Source: Kryptolebias marmoratus
Taxonomy: Eukaryota > Chordata > Actinopteri > Cyprinodontiformes > Rivulidae
Direction of reading: 5' to 3'
Assembly (NCBI RefSeq): GCF_001649575.2
Contig: NC_051448.1
Span: 13,590,429 to 13,654,428, forward strand
DNA length: 64,000 nt
Below, piece after piece: positions 1 through 14,230 of this stretch. Both the position numbers and the translations under genes were made by a program. Position 1 is the stretch's first letter; each line of letters starts with the position of its first letter. A model generated the notes under the pieces. That model had not been told where the DNA came from. It made no database searches and saw nothing but the letters and a program-made list of their open reading frames with translations.

Positions 1-269
1 CACCACGCCGCCATGTTGTCACATAACCAAGGAAGTTAAACAGTGCATTTACACTGTCAGCTGATTCTGGCTTAACTATAAAAATCATAAACAAGACTGT
101 TGCTCTACTGAAAACGTGACATCTTCTGTGAATAGAAGGCAAACCATCAACAATGACCATCGTGCGTATTTTACTTCTTAATAAAGTACTGAAAAAAGGA
201 CAGCGTGGAGATTTGTTAGAACAATGACAATACGGTTTCACGTGGCTCTGACAGTCTTACAATCTGGAT

Positions 270-437
270 CAGTGGTGTCCAATCCTGGTCCAGGAGGGCC
301 ACCGTCCTGCATGTTTTAGGTGTTTCTCTTCTTTGAAACACTTTTCTTCTGCAGAACCTGAAGACCTGCTGAAGAGCAGAGAAACATCTAAAACCTGCAG
401 GATCGTGGCCCTCCAGGACCAGGATTGAGCACCACTG
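270..437. mobile_element. hAT-type MITE, 168 bp, intact ends
   Basis: The element starts CAGTGGTGTCCAATCCTGG and ends with the inverted equivalent (CAATCCTGG read from the other strand, then CACCACTG). The arms run about 60 bp with a few mismatches and can fold into a hairpin. It is flanked by a perfect 8-bp direct duplication, ATCTGGAT, at 262-269 and 438-445. An 8-bp duplication plus CAG-type ends is the hallmark of hAT transposons. There is no coding capacity, so it is non-autonomous. The unmutated duplication suggests a fairly recent insertion. Confidence 0.9.
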
Positions 438-2811
438 ATCTGGATTTTCTCTGTGAGAAGCAACAATGATACTTCTATTCGTTCCTTATCTCCAAGGCAG
501 TAAGTGGACACAGTTAACAGAACACTGCACATAGACGATGTCTACACATGAAAGCATGTTTTCATCACATTGGCAGACATTCGGACTCCCAGCAGGTTTT
601 CTCTGGGACGCTGTGACATTCACTGACCGTAACATCAATGATCATGACACGATTTCTTGCCTCTACCTGAAGAACTTTGACTGTGTTTGCGTTGTGCCAT
701 TATTATTTGGATCCACCACAGTGCTGTGAAACAATAGACAACGTGAGGGCCGCTTCAGACCCAAAGCGATGACGGCACTGCTGTATTCTGAAACCTGTTC
801 ATTTCAGCGGGTTGTGCCGTGCGACCACGGTTTCCTGCTGAGCCGGCCATTGCCCGTGGTTTGATGATAACTCTTACGTCGTTGGGTCACTGTGACAAAT
901 ACTCCCTCAGCCAATAAATAAAATACATTCTCACAGCCTACAACACTGGGTAAGAAACTGTGAGCTCCCTGATTGCCAATATTTCCAATATTAAAGTTGT
1001 AAAATCTTTATCTATTAGTTTTTTTTTCTGTATTCATCAACACTCCAACAAGCACTGTTTATGTTGCATTTAATCTGTAAGCTTTAAGTTCCAACCCATC
1101 CTGAACCCGTCTGAATTTAGTTTTCATAAATTCTGGAGCTGTATTTTGACATCTGCACAGGAGCTCTCCTGTGGCCAAAAACATCCATGACTACCAGGTC
1201 TAAAACCCTCGCCGACGACAGATAATATTAATTAAAAATCTCATCCACATCTGCCTGCATTCATTCCAACAGCGCACAAAGTGGACTGAGGCAGGCACAA
1301 TGTGAGCGACGATGGGCGGCGAAACAATGTGCGTGACCAAGAATACAGTTTTGCAAGCAGTGCACACAAACACAGGCTGCTCAAAACGCAGCAGCACGGC
1401 TCGCTGGTCACTTTGTCACAAGCACTCAGAATTCAGTGAGACTGCAACTAAAAAAGTGCCCGATTTTCAGCTAGTCTCCAACCGTCACAGCCCAGTGTGA
1501 CAATACCCTTAACTAAACGCGACTCAGTCAGTAATTAAATGCCAGCTAATAACAAATGTGCATTTTAAACAGGCAACATATTTTCTATTACCTTTACAGT
1601 GTTGCTACAAATAGAAGAAAACCAATTCATCAGCTTCGACTGTAGACTATCTCTTCGGCTATTATTAAAGGGTGAAAAATGACATTACAACTCTCAAACA
1701 TACTTCATTTCCCGTTTACAGGCAGCCCTATGAATGATTTGTTTCTAATTTATTAAATGCTACACAAGCCTCAGAATGAAACAATAAAAAGCTGGTCTCT
1801 AAAGCAGATTTCCATGTCAGATAAATACCATTTACACATTCCCCTCAGACTTGGTGCAGCCGGTATCTTAGATTACTCTGGAATATGACACCAGATCAAA
1901 CACTCTGGGAGGCACTAATAGTGTACCAAAGCAATGACACTTCAATATGATCAGTTATAGTAGTTTGGACCAAAACGGCACACTGTTAGGCCAGACAGCA
2001 ACAGCTTTTACCCTTGGTACAAAATAAATAGACTTATTCCTTTTGGTTTTTAATTAAATCGGCTGTTGTTTGCAACCAAAGTAAGCTATAATGCAACTGC
2101 TGTCAGGTCCATTTGCTCTGCAAGTACTTTTTTTTTTTTTCCCCTCGCCTTCTTGCAGGGAAAAGCTCTCATCAAAGCCTTACAGATGATCCTTGGCGGA
2201 AATGTTCAAGAATCCCATAAAGATGTAGAGGAGCGGTACATCTTCAGTGTGCAATGTTGGCAAGGGGATCCCATTAAGCTAAAAAAGATTACTGAATCAT
2301 CATTCTTTCCAACAATAATCAAGTCCCAAATGCTCACTTGGCAGAGACACTGAGAGCACCTGGTAGTTTTGAAAGCAGCGCGGGGAGAAATTAGTTGAAT
2401 GTCAAACAGCTGGTGTTCAGTAAGGGAGGAAAATCGACACTTCTGTGTTCTGCATAGACGGTGCCCAGAGAACTCGGGGGGCTTGCGTCGCGGGATGAGA
2501 CCTTTGGAAAGCAGAGACAGATGCCAAGGGGGAGAGCATCTGTAGACCTGCCACCCAGGGGCTCGGTTTGTCCTCCAGCAGAGAGAAAGGTGAGGCTGCC
2601 TTTTGCCAAAACAACTGCAGCAGAAAGTGCTGACGGCTGCGCATTTTTCACCTTCGTCGCCTCTGGAATTAAAAACATTTAGATGCTTGGCGGCCTTTTC
2701 ACATCGTCACACCATCCTATTTCCAGTTTCTTTAGCTCCCAAACATTCCTAATATTTTCTTGCTGACTTTTACTTGCAGTGAATCTGTTTATCAGCTGCA
2801 CTGCTCTGACA

Positions 2812-2835
2812 CATTATTATTATTATTATTATTAT
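2812..2835. repeat. (ATT)8 microsatellite
   Basis: Simple tandem ATT/TTA repeat between unique sequences. Confidence 0.95.
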
Positions 2836-3299
2836 CACCAGGCAAATGTTGCACTGGGCCTTCTTGTGCTGCCGTGCAGATCTGAACCGCGGAGGCACAG
2901 ATTCCACGAGCTCAGAAGGTTTTTAAAGGTGAAGCCTCTGACTGGAATAAATACTCAGTACAGCCCAAACACTACATGCCATCTGAGCACAGGGAAGTAC
3001 TGACAAACTAAGCAGAAAGCTGAAGCGAATTCTTATTTGAACTGCAATGGATTGTTATCACATTATCAACATGCACAGTAATAACATCCCAAAAGACTGC
3101 TTAGAGCCAGCATGTCAGTATTATGTTTGGTCAGTCCAGTTGACTCCCATTGGCCTTGATGCCCACACCGAGTTTAGATGATTGCAGCTGCGATGCAAAA
3201 AACATGGAGGATGTCGTGAGCTTTGTGATGACAGACAACAGAGAAGTAAATAAAATGTGGGCTAATAACAACTGCAATATTCAATAATATTATCACAAT

Positions 3300-3725
3300 T
3301 GCTTGTTAGCGATCCTTTAGCCTTCCTGTACATTTAGTTTAGTTTAGTTAATCTTAGCTCATATTTTAGATGTTGTTAGGTTGTTAGATTGTTAGATTCC
3401 TAATTGTTGTATAGCTCAGCTTTAACTTTATCATGATTTCATTTAGATTATCTTAGCTACTATTTTGACTGTTTTAGCTCATGTTTACATATGTTTAGTA
3501 TCATGATTTTATTTAGATTACCTTATATTTCATTAAGATTATACATGATTGATGTTTTTACTTCTGTATCTCTATATTTGATTATGATGTTTTTATGATG
3601 TTTGGTATGATGTTTTTATCTGTATTTGATTATGTACCTGATTGTTGTTTCTGTGTTGTAAAGCACTTTGAATCACCTTGTTGTGGAAAAGTGCTGTATA
3701 AATAAATTTCACTTCACTTCACTTG
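3300..3725 (+). repeat. LINE 3' UTR and tail fragment
   Basis: AT-rich sequence ends in GTAAAGCACTTTGAATC, then GTGCTGTATAAATAAATTTC and a short CACTT tandem tail (3708-3723). The "trailing AAAGCACTTTGA ... TGCTRTATAAATAAA" ending followed by a pentamer tail is typical of fish LINE 3' ends and the SINEs that share them. No reverse transcriptase coding is attached, so it is a 5'-truncated copy. Exact family not determined. Confidence 0.6.
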
Positions 3726-3756
3726 TTTTTTTAAAATATTTTGCTGCTTTTGCTTT

Positions 3757-4055
3757 TATCGCCCACTGCTACGAAAGGCAGTGAGTGTGTGTGTGTGTGT
3801 GTGTGTGGGAAACCCAGAAAGTAATCCCATGATGTCCACCTGCAGCTGATTAACTTTTGGCATCAGTGAGATTCAAGACGCTAATCGACGTTAGAAAACA
3901 CAAAATGGCTGCAACTCAGTCAAATTTACAGACATGGAGCCAGAATTTGTTGTGGTAGTAGCTGAGAGTCCTCCCCATCACATAACCAGATCAGGCGAGA
4001 TTTTTGTTCAAAACTCTGACCTGAAAGGCGGCGGGTGATATGTACTCCTTTAAGG
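3757..4055 (+). repeat. FAM-1 dispersed repeat, copy 1 (near full length)
   Basis: The copy opens with TATCGCCCACTGC, passes through a (GT)n tract, AAGTAATCCCATGATG, GATTAACTTTTGG and ACACAAAATGGCTGCAACTC, then TGGTAGTAGCTGAGAGTC and AAAACTCTGACCTGAAAGG, and ends GCGGCGGGTGATATG...CTCCTTTAAGG. The end of the copy read backwards (CATATCACCCGCCGC) resembles its start, suggesting short terminal inverted repeats. Ten further copies or partial copies in this window carry the same blocks in the same order. No coding capacity. Confidence 0.75.
3785..3807. repeat. (GT)n microsatellite inside FAM-1 copy 1
   Basis: Perfect GT run. Other FAM-1 copies have a GT-rich run at the same internal position, so the microsatellite is part of the repeat. 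Confidence 0.95.
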
Positions 4056-4454
4056 ATCGCTCTTTTCCATTATGTATGTTTTTGCGGAGCTGATTTTGTT
4101 TGCTGGTCCACCAGGTCTTAGTGCTTTGAAACCCCAGCAGAAGGTGATGTTTTTAGTCTTTGCCTCCATCTTGCTTTTTTTTTGTTTAAAATACCACCAG
4201 GGTAAAACTAGTATGGTGATATTAAAATAGCGTCCCAATAAAAACTCCTAAAAGTTTTCAAATGGTCAGGTTTTCTGGTGTCAGTTTCAGTTCTGGATTT
4301 TATTTGTTTTAGTCTGAGGTGCAGGCGGTTTAGATGTGTTTCCCAGACTGAACGCTTTGGACTTAGAGGACATTTTCTTTTGCTAAAGATCAGATCAGAT
4401 CAGATGTCCTGAGTTACCCTCCTCTGCTCAAAAACACCCGGGTGCCTAACACCC

Positions 4455-4770
4455 AATGGCCTCGCTATCCTTCCATCATCTCGTGATAATCCCTTCGCAC
4501 CAGAAAAGGCCACACAAGTCCTGCAGCGCCGGAATCCAGCCGTCTCTCTTCAGCTTCAAGACCTGCCCGACGTCTGCCGCCCTTCGACACACGCCGCTGT
4601 AACGAGACGACCGCCGGAGAGCTTCCCTCACCCGTCCTGGGTTTTAACGCCGCGGCCAACGGGTTTCGTGTCGGACACATTACTCTGTGACGGAGGGCAC
4701 GTTCGTTTGAGATGAAAGAATCCACTGCGGCGGCGTTATCATTGCACCGCGACAAAGGCGTCACATCCGC
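4455..4770. other. CpG-rich patch without recognised gene
   Basis: CG dinucleotides are clearly denser than in the flanks (for example CCGACGTCTGCCGC and ACGAGACGACCGCCGG). The region has short open frames on both strands but no family motif, and no splice-bordered exon was recognised. It could be an unmethylated regulatory island; that is inference. Confidence 0.3.
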
Positions 4771-5582
4771 TGGATTGAATCTGTTTGTGAGCCGAACTCA
4801 AAAGCGGCATCCCGTTCCGTCTAACCTCGCCGACAAAAAAAAAAAAAAAAGACTTGTAATGAAAATATTTTTTGTCAGCAAAGAGCGGCACTAAAAGCAG
4901 AAATAAACAAATCTCTGAAATGCTTCGGGGATTACATCTAATCACTTTTGTGGGAATTTGTTTGAACCGTACACAGATCTTACAGCAACAACAAACAGAG
5001 CTGTTGGAAACCGCATGTACCTCGCAAGATGTTGGTTTTCACCCGGCGTACGCAGTAATTTTCAATACTTTTTGTTTGTTTTTAATTGATCAGGAAGTTT
5101 CGCTGCTACCTGGAGACAAACAAACGACAACAACAAATAAAAAGAGGGGTTCAACTTATTCAGCAAATATGGGATTAGTGCGGTGGAACGCAGCGATCGC
5201 TCTGCCTGACTGACATTCAATTCTCCAGTATTGTTCTTTCTGTTTTTCTTTTTACTTCCCTGACTTTTTTTTTTTTTTGAATGACAAAAAAAACCAAGAT
5301 AAGCTGTCTGGATCGCTGCTGTGAATACAGCTGGGCCCCGGAACTTGGCATTATGTTCAGGGTTCGCTGATATTCAATTCACGTCACACCTGAAAAAAAG
5401 AAAAGAAAATAATAATTTTTTGCACACTAATGACTGCTTCTCTGCAGTCATCAGTACAAGGAAAAGAAGGACTGGTAAGAAATTTGCAGCGTGTTAAACA
5501 TCATGTTCTGACGAGATTTACTGACAGAAACAATATGATGCCTTAATGGCTTTATGAGAAATTAGCACTTTAAGAGTCCCTT

Positions 5583-5815
5583 TTTATCACCTGCTGCAGA
5601 AAAATGAATGTTTTTGCCTCTGTGTGTGTGTGTGTATTGGTTTTTGTGTGGTCTTAACAAAATATCTCGTAACCACTGGCTGAATTTCACTGAAACGCCC
5701 AGAATGTAATTCTTGGCTGCACGTCTACAACTGAATAACTTTTGGAGTCAGTCTGATTGAAGATGGCTGCCACAGCTAGTCGACCTTAGCTGACACAAAA
5801 AAACACCTGCCGTTG
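5583..5815 (+). repeat. FAM-1 dispersed repeat, copy 2 (3' part lost)
   Basis: The copy starts TATCACCTGCTGCAG, equivalent to the start of copy 1, then a (GT)n run, AACAAAATATCTCGTAACCA, CACTGAAACGCCCAGAATG, GAATAACTTTTGGAGTCAG and AAGATGGCTGCCACAGCTAG. Homology fades after 5815, before the WGGTAGTAGCTGAGAG block. Confidence 0.7.
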
Positions 5816-8574
5816 TTAAAGTGAGGACCAACAAGTGCACGGCGTGTTAAAAAGTGGGCGTTAATGTTTACCGGTTTGTAACTAAAAAGGTCAATCTCCT
5901 GACCACCCTCAAGTCGGGTGTTTGTAAAGTGTTTAACACGCAAACCAGTAGTTAACGGTCTTTTTTTTTTTAATCACACAAACCTGTAATCCTTCATCGC
6001 CGAAGTGTGTGTGTGTGTTTCTTCCATACTCCAAACAACAGTAGGTGATTCCACTGATTAGTTCCTCCACTTTGGTTAATCACTGCAATTACTGCACCAC
6101 TGAGCCAGCAGAGAGGCCTCGTCTTAGGTCTTTCTTTTCTTCTCTTTTTTTAATGAAATCTAATTTAATTATCACTTTCCCCGCGCTATTAGCAGGTAAA
6201 CCACAGGTGAAAATAACAGTGATTAAAGATGTCCCCGATGTGCTGCAGTGGCCCACATTTCTTTAAGAACTCCAGATTTCAGTACAGATTATTTAAAAAA
6301 GGACTAATTTACTGTCATGGTGATGCCGCAAAACTAATCAGTAATGGTTCGAGTTAGTAAAATGTTTAAAGTGAGTCACGAGACGAGCTGGATAAATAAG
6401 ACGTGAGACTCAAAAAACATGTTTTTTGGTTTTTCCTCTTGGGATAAATGTTCTCGGGCTTTCTGTGGAATCATTTCAAAGATGCGCTGTGCAGCCAGTG
6501 GTGTTGCCGAACTTCAAGCCTCGAACTCTGTAAGCCACAGGGAGAAAATCAGACAGCCAGCGAGCCAGCAAGAACACAAACTAGCCCGCCGCGGGCCCCG
6601 AAGGCCACCGATCCGAGCGAAGTCAGGCTCTGCGTAAGAACCCGACAGCCCCCGCGCCTCGGCGCCCAGCCTTCCCACCCCGCGCACGTCTTCGGTTTCT
6701 TTCGCTTTTAATGTCTCCATCCGCGAGACGCTGAAGTTTTCAACATTCCCAGAAACAAGCAACCCTTCCATCATTTTTTATTTTTTCCGCTCTGCAAAAA
6801 AACCAGGCAGCTAATTAGGACCGGTTTTCTTAAAGCACCGTGTTGCAGTCCAGTGAAACACTCACTCCTCACTTAGTGCGGTACCTTAAACCAGCCATCC
6901 AGTCAGCCGGTGAACCCATCAGGCTGCTGAGTTTGGTGCTCAGGGAACATGACAGTGTTTCAGCACACCAATTACAGTGAGACAGCAGTAAAGCTGTTTG
7001 TTAGCTTGGCTCTCAGCCGCGCTATAAGCACCGCCATCGATTGACAGCGCAGAGACAGGGGGCTTGTGATGAGAGGGGAAGACGGGCGGGATAAAGACGT
7101 GGACAGAAAAAGAGGCTCCCGCTTCCTGCTGACGTAAGCGTGCGCACAGTCAGACTGCCCTGTTCGTCACAGAGAGGGCTGAGGTGGAAAGTGTCCGCCT
7201 GGAATCCGCTGTCCGATCCTCCTGATCGTCACTGACGAAGCAGGAGGAGGAAGGGTCGGGAAACCACGCAAAGCTGGGTTTAAGCAACAACGAAATATGA
7301 AAAGAGACACAAAGGAAAAGACGTGGGGGGGGGGCTCCAGCCGGGTGCCTGTTAATGATAGAGTGATGTTGTAAGCCTAACGGGTGCTTTTATTTACCCT
7401 TTAAAGAGAGACCACAAAAATCAACAGGTTTACGGCCGGCAAAAATAACTGCACGGCCCACGGCCAACTTAATGTACCGCCGAGTGTAACTGTATAGATC
7501 ATCAGCGGCGCAAATATACGCCCGGCGCCGAAATTTATTGCTCCGTGATTTAGCGGCACAAATCTGCAAGCAATAGGTTTTTTTTTTTTTTTCTTTTGGG
7601 AGAAATCAAATCAAATCAAATGAGGCTTTTTAAATCAAGAGAAATCCACGAGGAGGTCAAAACCTCCGAAGGGAATTTGTTTGACGTAATAAAAAGTTCA
7701 CTAAACTTTATTTAAAAAAAAAAAAAAAAAATTTACAAACAACCTTTTAGGGCCGATTTGGGTTTAGGTTGGGCTAATTAAGTTTGATAAACGTGTTAAG
7801 TTTGAAATGAATTGTCAGATTTGTTTAAAGTTGGACGTTTCAGTGACACAGTGATCTGTGTCAGAAGTGCGAATGAAAACTTATCTGACTTATTTTTTCC
7901 AAAGCTACGCTAACTCTGCTCCACTTATTTTGTTCTTCGCGGGGATTTGGATTGTCAAATACGGGAACACAGCACAAACACGCCTGATGGGGACAAAGTG
8001 ATGCAAATTACGGGCCGAACGACTCGAAGCCCGTCGTTATGTTAGCTTTAACGCTATAAAGCTCCTCACACAAACCACGCGGACACTCTCCTAAAACAAA
8101 CGGGACAATATGGTCGATTAAAACATCGTGAGGGGCCACGAATATTTGAAAGAGTTGGCTGAAATGAATAATTCAGCATGAAAAGCATAAAAAAAGGGAC
8201 ACTGAGAAGAATATAAATGGTTCAAACTTTCATTTATGGCTTTAAAACGAGCAGGAATGTGCATTAAGCTTAAATTACTTAACACACAAAAAGGGGTTTT
8301 CATTCACTCAGCTTTTTAATGTTTCGTCCCTGGCACGTAATCGGAGTCTGGCTTTTATTTGTTTGCGTCTGCAGCGTTACTGCAGTCGTGGCTTTTGATT
8401 AGTTGCTGCTTTTATAGTTGAGAAATACATAAAGCCTTCCTGGAGTTGGTTATTTTTTTTTCATTTTGCTCTTTGAATACATTTCAAATTAGAAACATGA
8501 ACGTCTCCAAGTCGCTGCGTTTTGTTCTTTACAGTAGCACTTGCTGCGAACGTCGGATTATTTCGATCATTTCA

Positions 8575-9069
<495 letters not shown>

Positions 9070-9974
9070 TCAGATGCAAGACGGACATTAAGAAAAAAAA
9101 AGAAGAAGAAAAGATAATAATGAGGGGAGGTCAGAGTGAGAAAACGACGGCAAAGAAAAAGGAAAAAAAAAAAGAGAGCTCGGTGCCGAGTTGGGTTTTT
9201 CCTCATGCATTAAAAGATGTCGAGGCTTTCAGCCGCAGAGGAAGAGGAGCGGCTTTCTGCTCTGGTGTCATGAAAGGGTCAGTAACTAAAACGCTGCTGC
9301 TTTGGAAAAACTTTGGTTCTCCTGGTTTACTTGGGAGGAGAAACCGACAGTGATGGAAATGAAGTGGTAAAAATACAAACACAGATTTACCACTGTGGAT
9401 CAGACCTAATCTCTGTAAGTACTAAATAGACTGCCATAAAATCTGCCTAAATCATAACAACTTCATCGTTGGATTTTCCTTATTTTACTTTATTTCTTTA
9501 ACCCTTCTCCATTTGGCTTGAATCAGCCGCCCTTTACACCAAATCTGCATTATTATTCACATTTAGAATGTGAAGCGACCACTTTCAGCTGCACCTTTTG
9601 TCTTATTTTATCACATTAAAGCTACTTCCCCTGCAGTCACCAAGCAAAGCGCTTGTTTACGCCACATATTTGTTTGTTTTTTTAATTCTAAAAGCCTCAA
9701 AGACGCCCCAATCAATCAGTTATGAGTGGCTTAAATAATGCACACATTAACAACTCCACTTAGTAAAAAGAGACGTGTATTATTCCGGAGGCAGCCGTGC
9801 AAACCCCACAGACATACATCACACAGGCTCACGAGCTAAACTAAAAGCCCCGGTGCTCTTTAAATGATCGCCAAAAGCAAAATGACTTGTACTCTTAAAC
9901 GGCAAAGCGTTATGAAAGTTCTTATATTTTATGCCACCGAAACGAGAGGGGGGGGGGGGGGGGGGGGGAGCCCA

Positions 9975-9985
9975 NNNNNNNNNNN
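9975..9985. other. Assembly gap, 11 N, between G homopolymers
   Basis: The gap is preceded by about 21 G (9948-9968) plus AGCCCA and followed by 15 G (9986-10000). The true sequence and tract length are unknown. Confidence 0.98.
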
Positions 9986-10199
9986 GGGGGGGGGGGGGGG
10001 AAAGGGCCATAGCCTGAAGAAAATTGCTGCACGATTCCCATATCGGTGGGTAAAGCTGTCATTTTCAGCACTCACAGACGTGGACGCACCATTTAACGTC
10101 ATTCCATTAAAAGATAGCTCCCAAGTTTTAATTCAAACAGAGGACCGGCTCTTGATCCACCTGAACCAACATTTTGTTTCTAGCCTCTAAATCTGTTTC

Positions 10200-10570
10200 A
10201 TCGTCTACCTCAAACACACTTGACTCCTTCACCTCCCTCCAGAAACCTCTTCGTTTTTCCCTCTGTTCTCCTTTCTATTAATTTACACTGCAGCCTACCC
10301 CCCCACCCTCTCTATTTTTTCTCCTTTCTTTCTCTTCTTTGGCCTCTCTCTATTTCAGCATAATGAGTAAATGCCTCATTAGCACAGGGCTCTGATTAAT
10401 GCCGTCTCCCCTTGTTGTGCTCCTCTTTTTAATGAGTGAAATCTCTCTAAATTTCTCTCTTGGTTTGTCTTCGCCATCACTCTCCTTCAGTCTGTCGCTG
10501 CCTCGCTTCATATCTTTCTCCCCCCCCTGTTTTTACATTCCTCTTCCTCACAACTCTTCCACTTCTGGTT
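10200..10570. repeat. Pyrimidine-rich intronic block
   Basis: The plus strand is dominated by C and T (runs such as TCTCTATTTTTTCTCCTTTC and TCTCCTTCAGTCTGTCGCTG), with an AT-rich interval at 10360-10440 containing several TAAT/ATTA cores. Open frames here are composition artefacts. Confidence 0.5.
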
Positions 10571-12539
10571 CTTTCCTCGTTTAAATAGGTGCCGTGGAAA
10601 GGGGTGGTAATTATTTCACCAAGGTATCATCCATCAGTGCTTCTCTAATGAGCTTCTTTAAAGACCACACGCACGCGGGCGAACAACAGTAATCCACTGT
10701 TAAAAGCTGAATTTGGCAAAACGTCGTTAATATCGGGCGGGATGCAGCGCTGCTAATTCTCCTGCACTCCCTCAGTTTGGGAGGGTAATGAAAATGGGAT
10801 TAGGAAGAATAATCGGCCCGGATCTCGGCCAAGATGCTCTGAAAAAAAAAGGAGTTCAATCCGTTCTAGTGAAACCCCAAAACCAATTTTAGCTGAATTA
10901 TTTCAGACAGAATGTCGACATGTTTGTAAGATAAAGTAGTGCCTGCTAAAAACTGTGCTGAGAGAGAAAAAAACAAACAAAAACCCATAAAGAACAACTA
11001 AAAGTCTCAGCCCGCCTCAAGCTATAAGGTTGTTGGCTAGCATTAGCATGTGAGCTAAATTTTAACATTTTGTTCTACAGTTTATTTGAAGAAACATGCT
11101 AATTTTCAGCCTTGTTTTGTGAAAGGTTGATGAAAAGAAAATGGGTAATGTCTAGAGGTGCATTAAGCTACACAAGGAAGGCGACGAACTAGCTTAGCAT
11201 AAACGATGAAAACACGCTAGGTTAGCTCTGCAAGCTAACAGAGTCCATCTCCACTGAGAACGTTATAGCTTTTATGTTTATGTGTATTCATATGTACATA
11301 ATTTGAGAAGTGTCTACAAAGTTTGTTCTAAATGTATTTCAAGAAATGTTTTACACTTTTAATCTAAATCTAAGAGAAATGTTTTTAAAAAACACAAAAG
11401 GCTACATCACGTCCCGCCATATCAAGAAGCAGCTGACGGGCTGCCCATAACGACATTTTCACGAGCTGATATGCGTGTAGCTGATCCGCTCAGGTGTTCT
11501 GGTTTTTATTCTCTGTATTGGGGTGTTTTTGGTTTATTTTCACACAGGTAAATAGAAAACCGAACACCGCACGCAAAAAGTGAAAAGGTGTGGCAGGTGT
11601 TTTGTGGCAGCAGCAGGTCACGAACTCAGGTGTTTGAAATCTTGTATGAATCTAAACCCATTTATAAACTTATTTTATTTTATTTTTTTATTTATTTTAA
11701 GACAGTGAGCTTCAGCACTACTTTGACAACGTGTCACAATTAAAGTTCTCGTCTTTCTGGCGTATTCGCTCCATATCTACACTGTCCCAGTGCTGGTGCC
11801 ACCACCTGGAATGCCAATCCGCTGTAACTCTGGAGTCAATTACAAATTGTACCTAAACAGAACACAGTTAATTGAGCGTCTTCCAGCCTTGAGCTACCGT
11901 TTCACATAACCTTAGAAATCTCCAAACAACAAAGAGTCTTATAAAAGCACTTTCCACAGAGCCTGTGTTTGAGGGGCTCTGTGGCTGCAGGATTTCTACA
12001 AGAAAAGAAGACACAACGCCTTGCCCCACATCATCACCACCACCGTCCCACACATCCATGTTAAAGACCTAGCTTATTGTTACATATCCCCACATATTCC
12101 TAATATAGAGAAATCTAGTGCACGCAGAAGATCTGAACGTAAAGCTGAAATTACTCCTTAGTCAATGGTGGAATGCAAACAAATTAAATTGCAGCTGTGT
12201 CCTGGCAGTGATATATTGATCACATTTGGTGGAATTTATATAGCAACGCCGCATTTAACCCACTAAGTCGACGAATCCATAGCTTGGAATAAAAATCTTG
12301 TGATATTATTCCGGTGATGAATGAGCTGCTCGGCTGCAACCTTGACTCGTGGTAATATTTCCATCCGTGTGCGAGTTTCATACGACGCACCTTTACTGAA
12401 TGTTCTCCAATCATCTGTTCCCTTTCACACTCAATAACTACACACCGCCTATAATTTCCTGTGTGTTAGGATCATGCTCCTATGCTCTCGGGTCTTTGTC
12501 TCTGACTGGGCTAGAGGCGCTTCAATGAGCCACATCTGT

Positions 12540-12720
12540 TTTCTCCCCTGCCTTCCTCTTCACCTCTCCTCTCTTTACGCCTCCGGCCCTCTCCCCTCCC
12601 TCGTCTCCCGCTCTCTCTCTCTCTCAATTTCCCCTCAATTTCCCACCTCCGTATTTTCTTTTGTCTTCCACTCCCAGGAGGTAAAAGAATGAAGGGGAGA
12701 GAGAGAGCGAGAGAGAGGAA
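12540..12720. repeat. CT-rich arm followed by GA-rich arm (inverted low-complexity pair)
   Basis: A (CT)n run at about 12609-12625 is followed about 70 bases later by (GA)n at 12697-12718, interrupted as GAGCGAG. The two runs are complementary and could pair as a hairpin. The stretch between them is also pyrimidine rich. Confidence 0.6.
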
Positions 12721-14230
12721 AAAAAGACCTTTCAGAAAGGTCTATTATCTGATTGCCTGATAGTCAACAAGGGAGAAGTGAGGCCGCTTTAATGATACCT
12801 GGAACCTGGTTAAACAATTAAAATAACAAAGAATAGTTTTTAAAAAAATCTAATTTTTTTTTTGTCTTTGCATTTTTAGTTAAAAACATAAGCTGTAACT
12901 TGGAAGCCATTACCATCGGATTCAGCTGGTTTTGTTTTTGCTCCTCTGTTGCAATGCAGTTTGGAGTCGTCGTCTTTAAAGCTTCAGGGTAATCATGTTC
13001 CCGGGCAAAAAAGGTTCAGGGTGGAAAAGTCGAAACATGGCGTCAGAATAAGATAATAAGATAATAGGAATAGGAAAACTGACATTTTTATGGCAGCGAA
13101 TTCTTCGATTCCAGAACCTTTGATGCCAAAGTGGCTTCTTTTGGAGATTTTTTTTTTTTTTTGGGAGGGACTCGTTAAAGCCAGTCCCCCTGCCTCAGAC
13201 CACAGCTACATGTTGAGTTACTCTCTGAGGTGTCCATCCAGAGCCATGCGCTGAGCCAAGACTTACTTCGCTTTATTCAGCCTAAGTGTAAAGCTGCAAA
13301 CCCAGGCTGATCTTCTGTTGGGTTTGTGCTTGGCTCATCTTCTCAATAAACAGTAGCTTCACTCACTCCTGTCAAAAAATAGACTCAAATTGTGTTCTTA
13401 GCAGCGTTAAGTGGTGTTGGGGGGGAAAAAAAAAAAAAAAAAGCAACGTCTGATGGAAGGATGAGCACATTCATAAGTGGCTGTGATCATCCACTCAAAG
13501 CATCTGGAGTGATACACCGTCATCCAAGGTGGAGTCCATGTTCCACAAAAAGAGACACTTGGAGATGAATGCCGAAGAGCTCAAGAAACGTCTGAGCTGT
13601 TTCAGTCAAGTGAGGCGCCAATCCAACAAAGCTGCTGCCTGTCGGAGCTAGCAGACCCCGTTTTTCATTTCTAGAAAATGTTGGCGTTACATTTCAGTCA
13701 AACATCTGGGCTGGGTTTGATAAAACGTGTTAAAGCAGCTCCCTATCTAGGACGGTTCCTCCCAGTGTCTTCACTCGTCTCTTCAGTCGCTGCCATCTGG
13801 CAGAGGACTCCGTTTGCCATTAGCACGTCAAAAACTGTCCGGAGAAATCCATTATTCCTCTCATTCCTTCTGCTGTTTCCATTTTCTAATAAGTAAATTT
13901 GGAAATAATCATTTTTCACTGCAGAGAAATGCAATTTATTTTATAATGTAGGCACACATGTGTATATATTTGGTGATATATTTTTCTTATGTGCTGTATG
14001 TGTAGACAAACGGGAGTGTGTGTATATCATATTTTTATTTTATGATGCATTTTACTGCTTGATTTTATGGTTTTTGTTTAACTGTAGACTTGCTAGATGC
14101 CAAATATGCATTTTTATTTTATGGAAATTACGTAGACAATAAAGTTATTGTTATTTTTCTTCTAGTACCCTATTATGATTGTATTCTTAACTGACTGGTT
14201 GCAATGGTATACAAGACAATTAGGTGTTTT

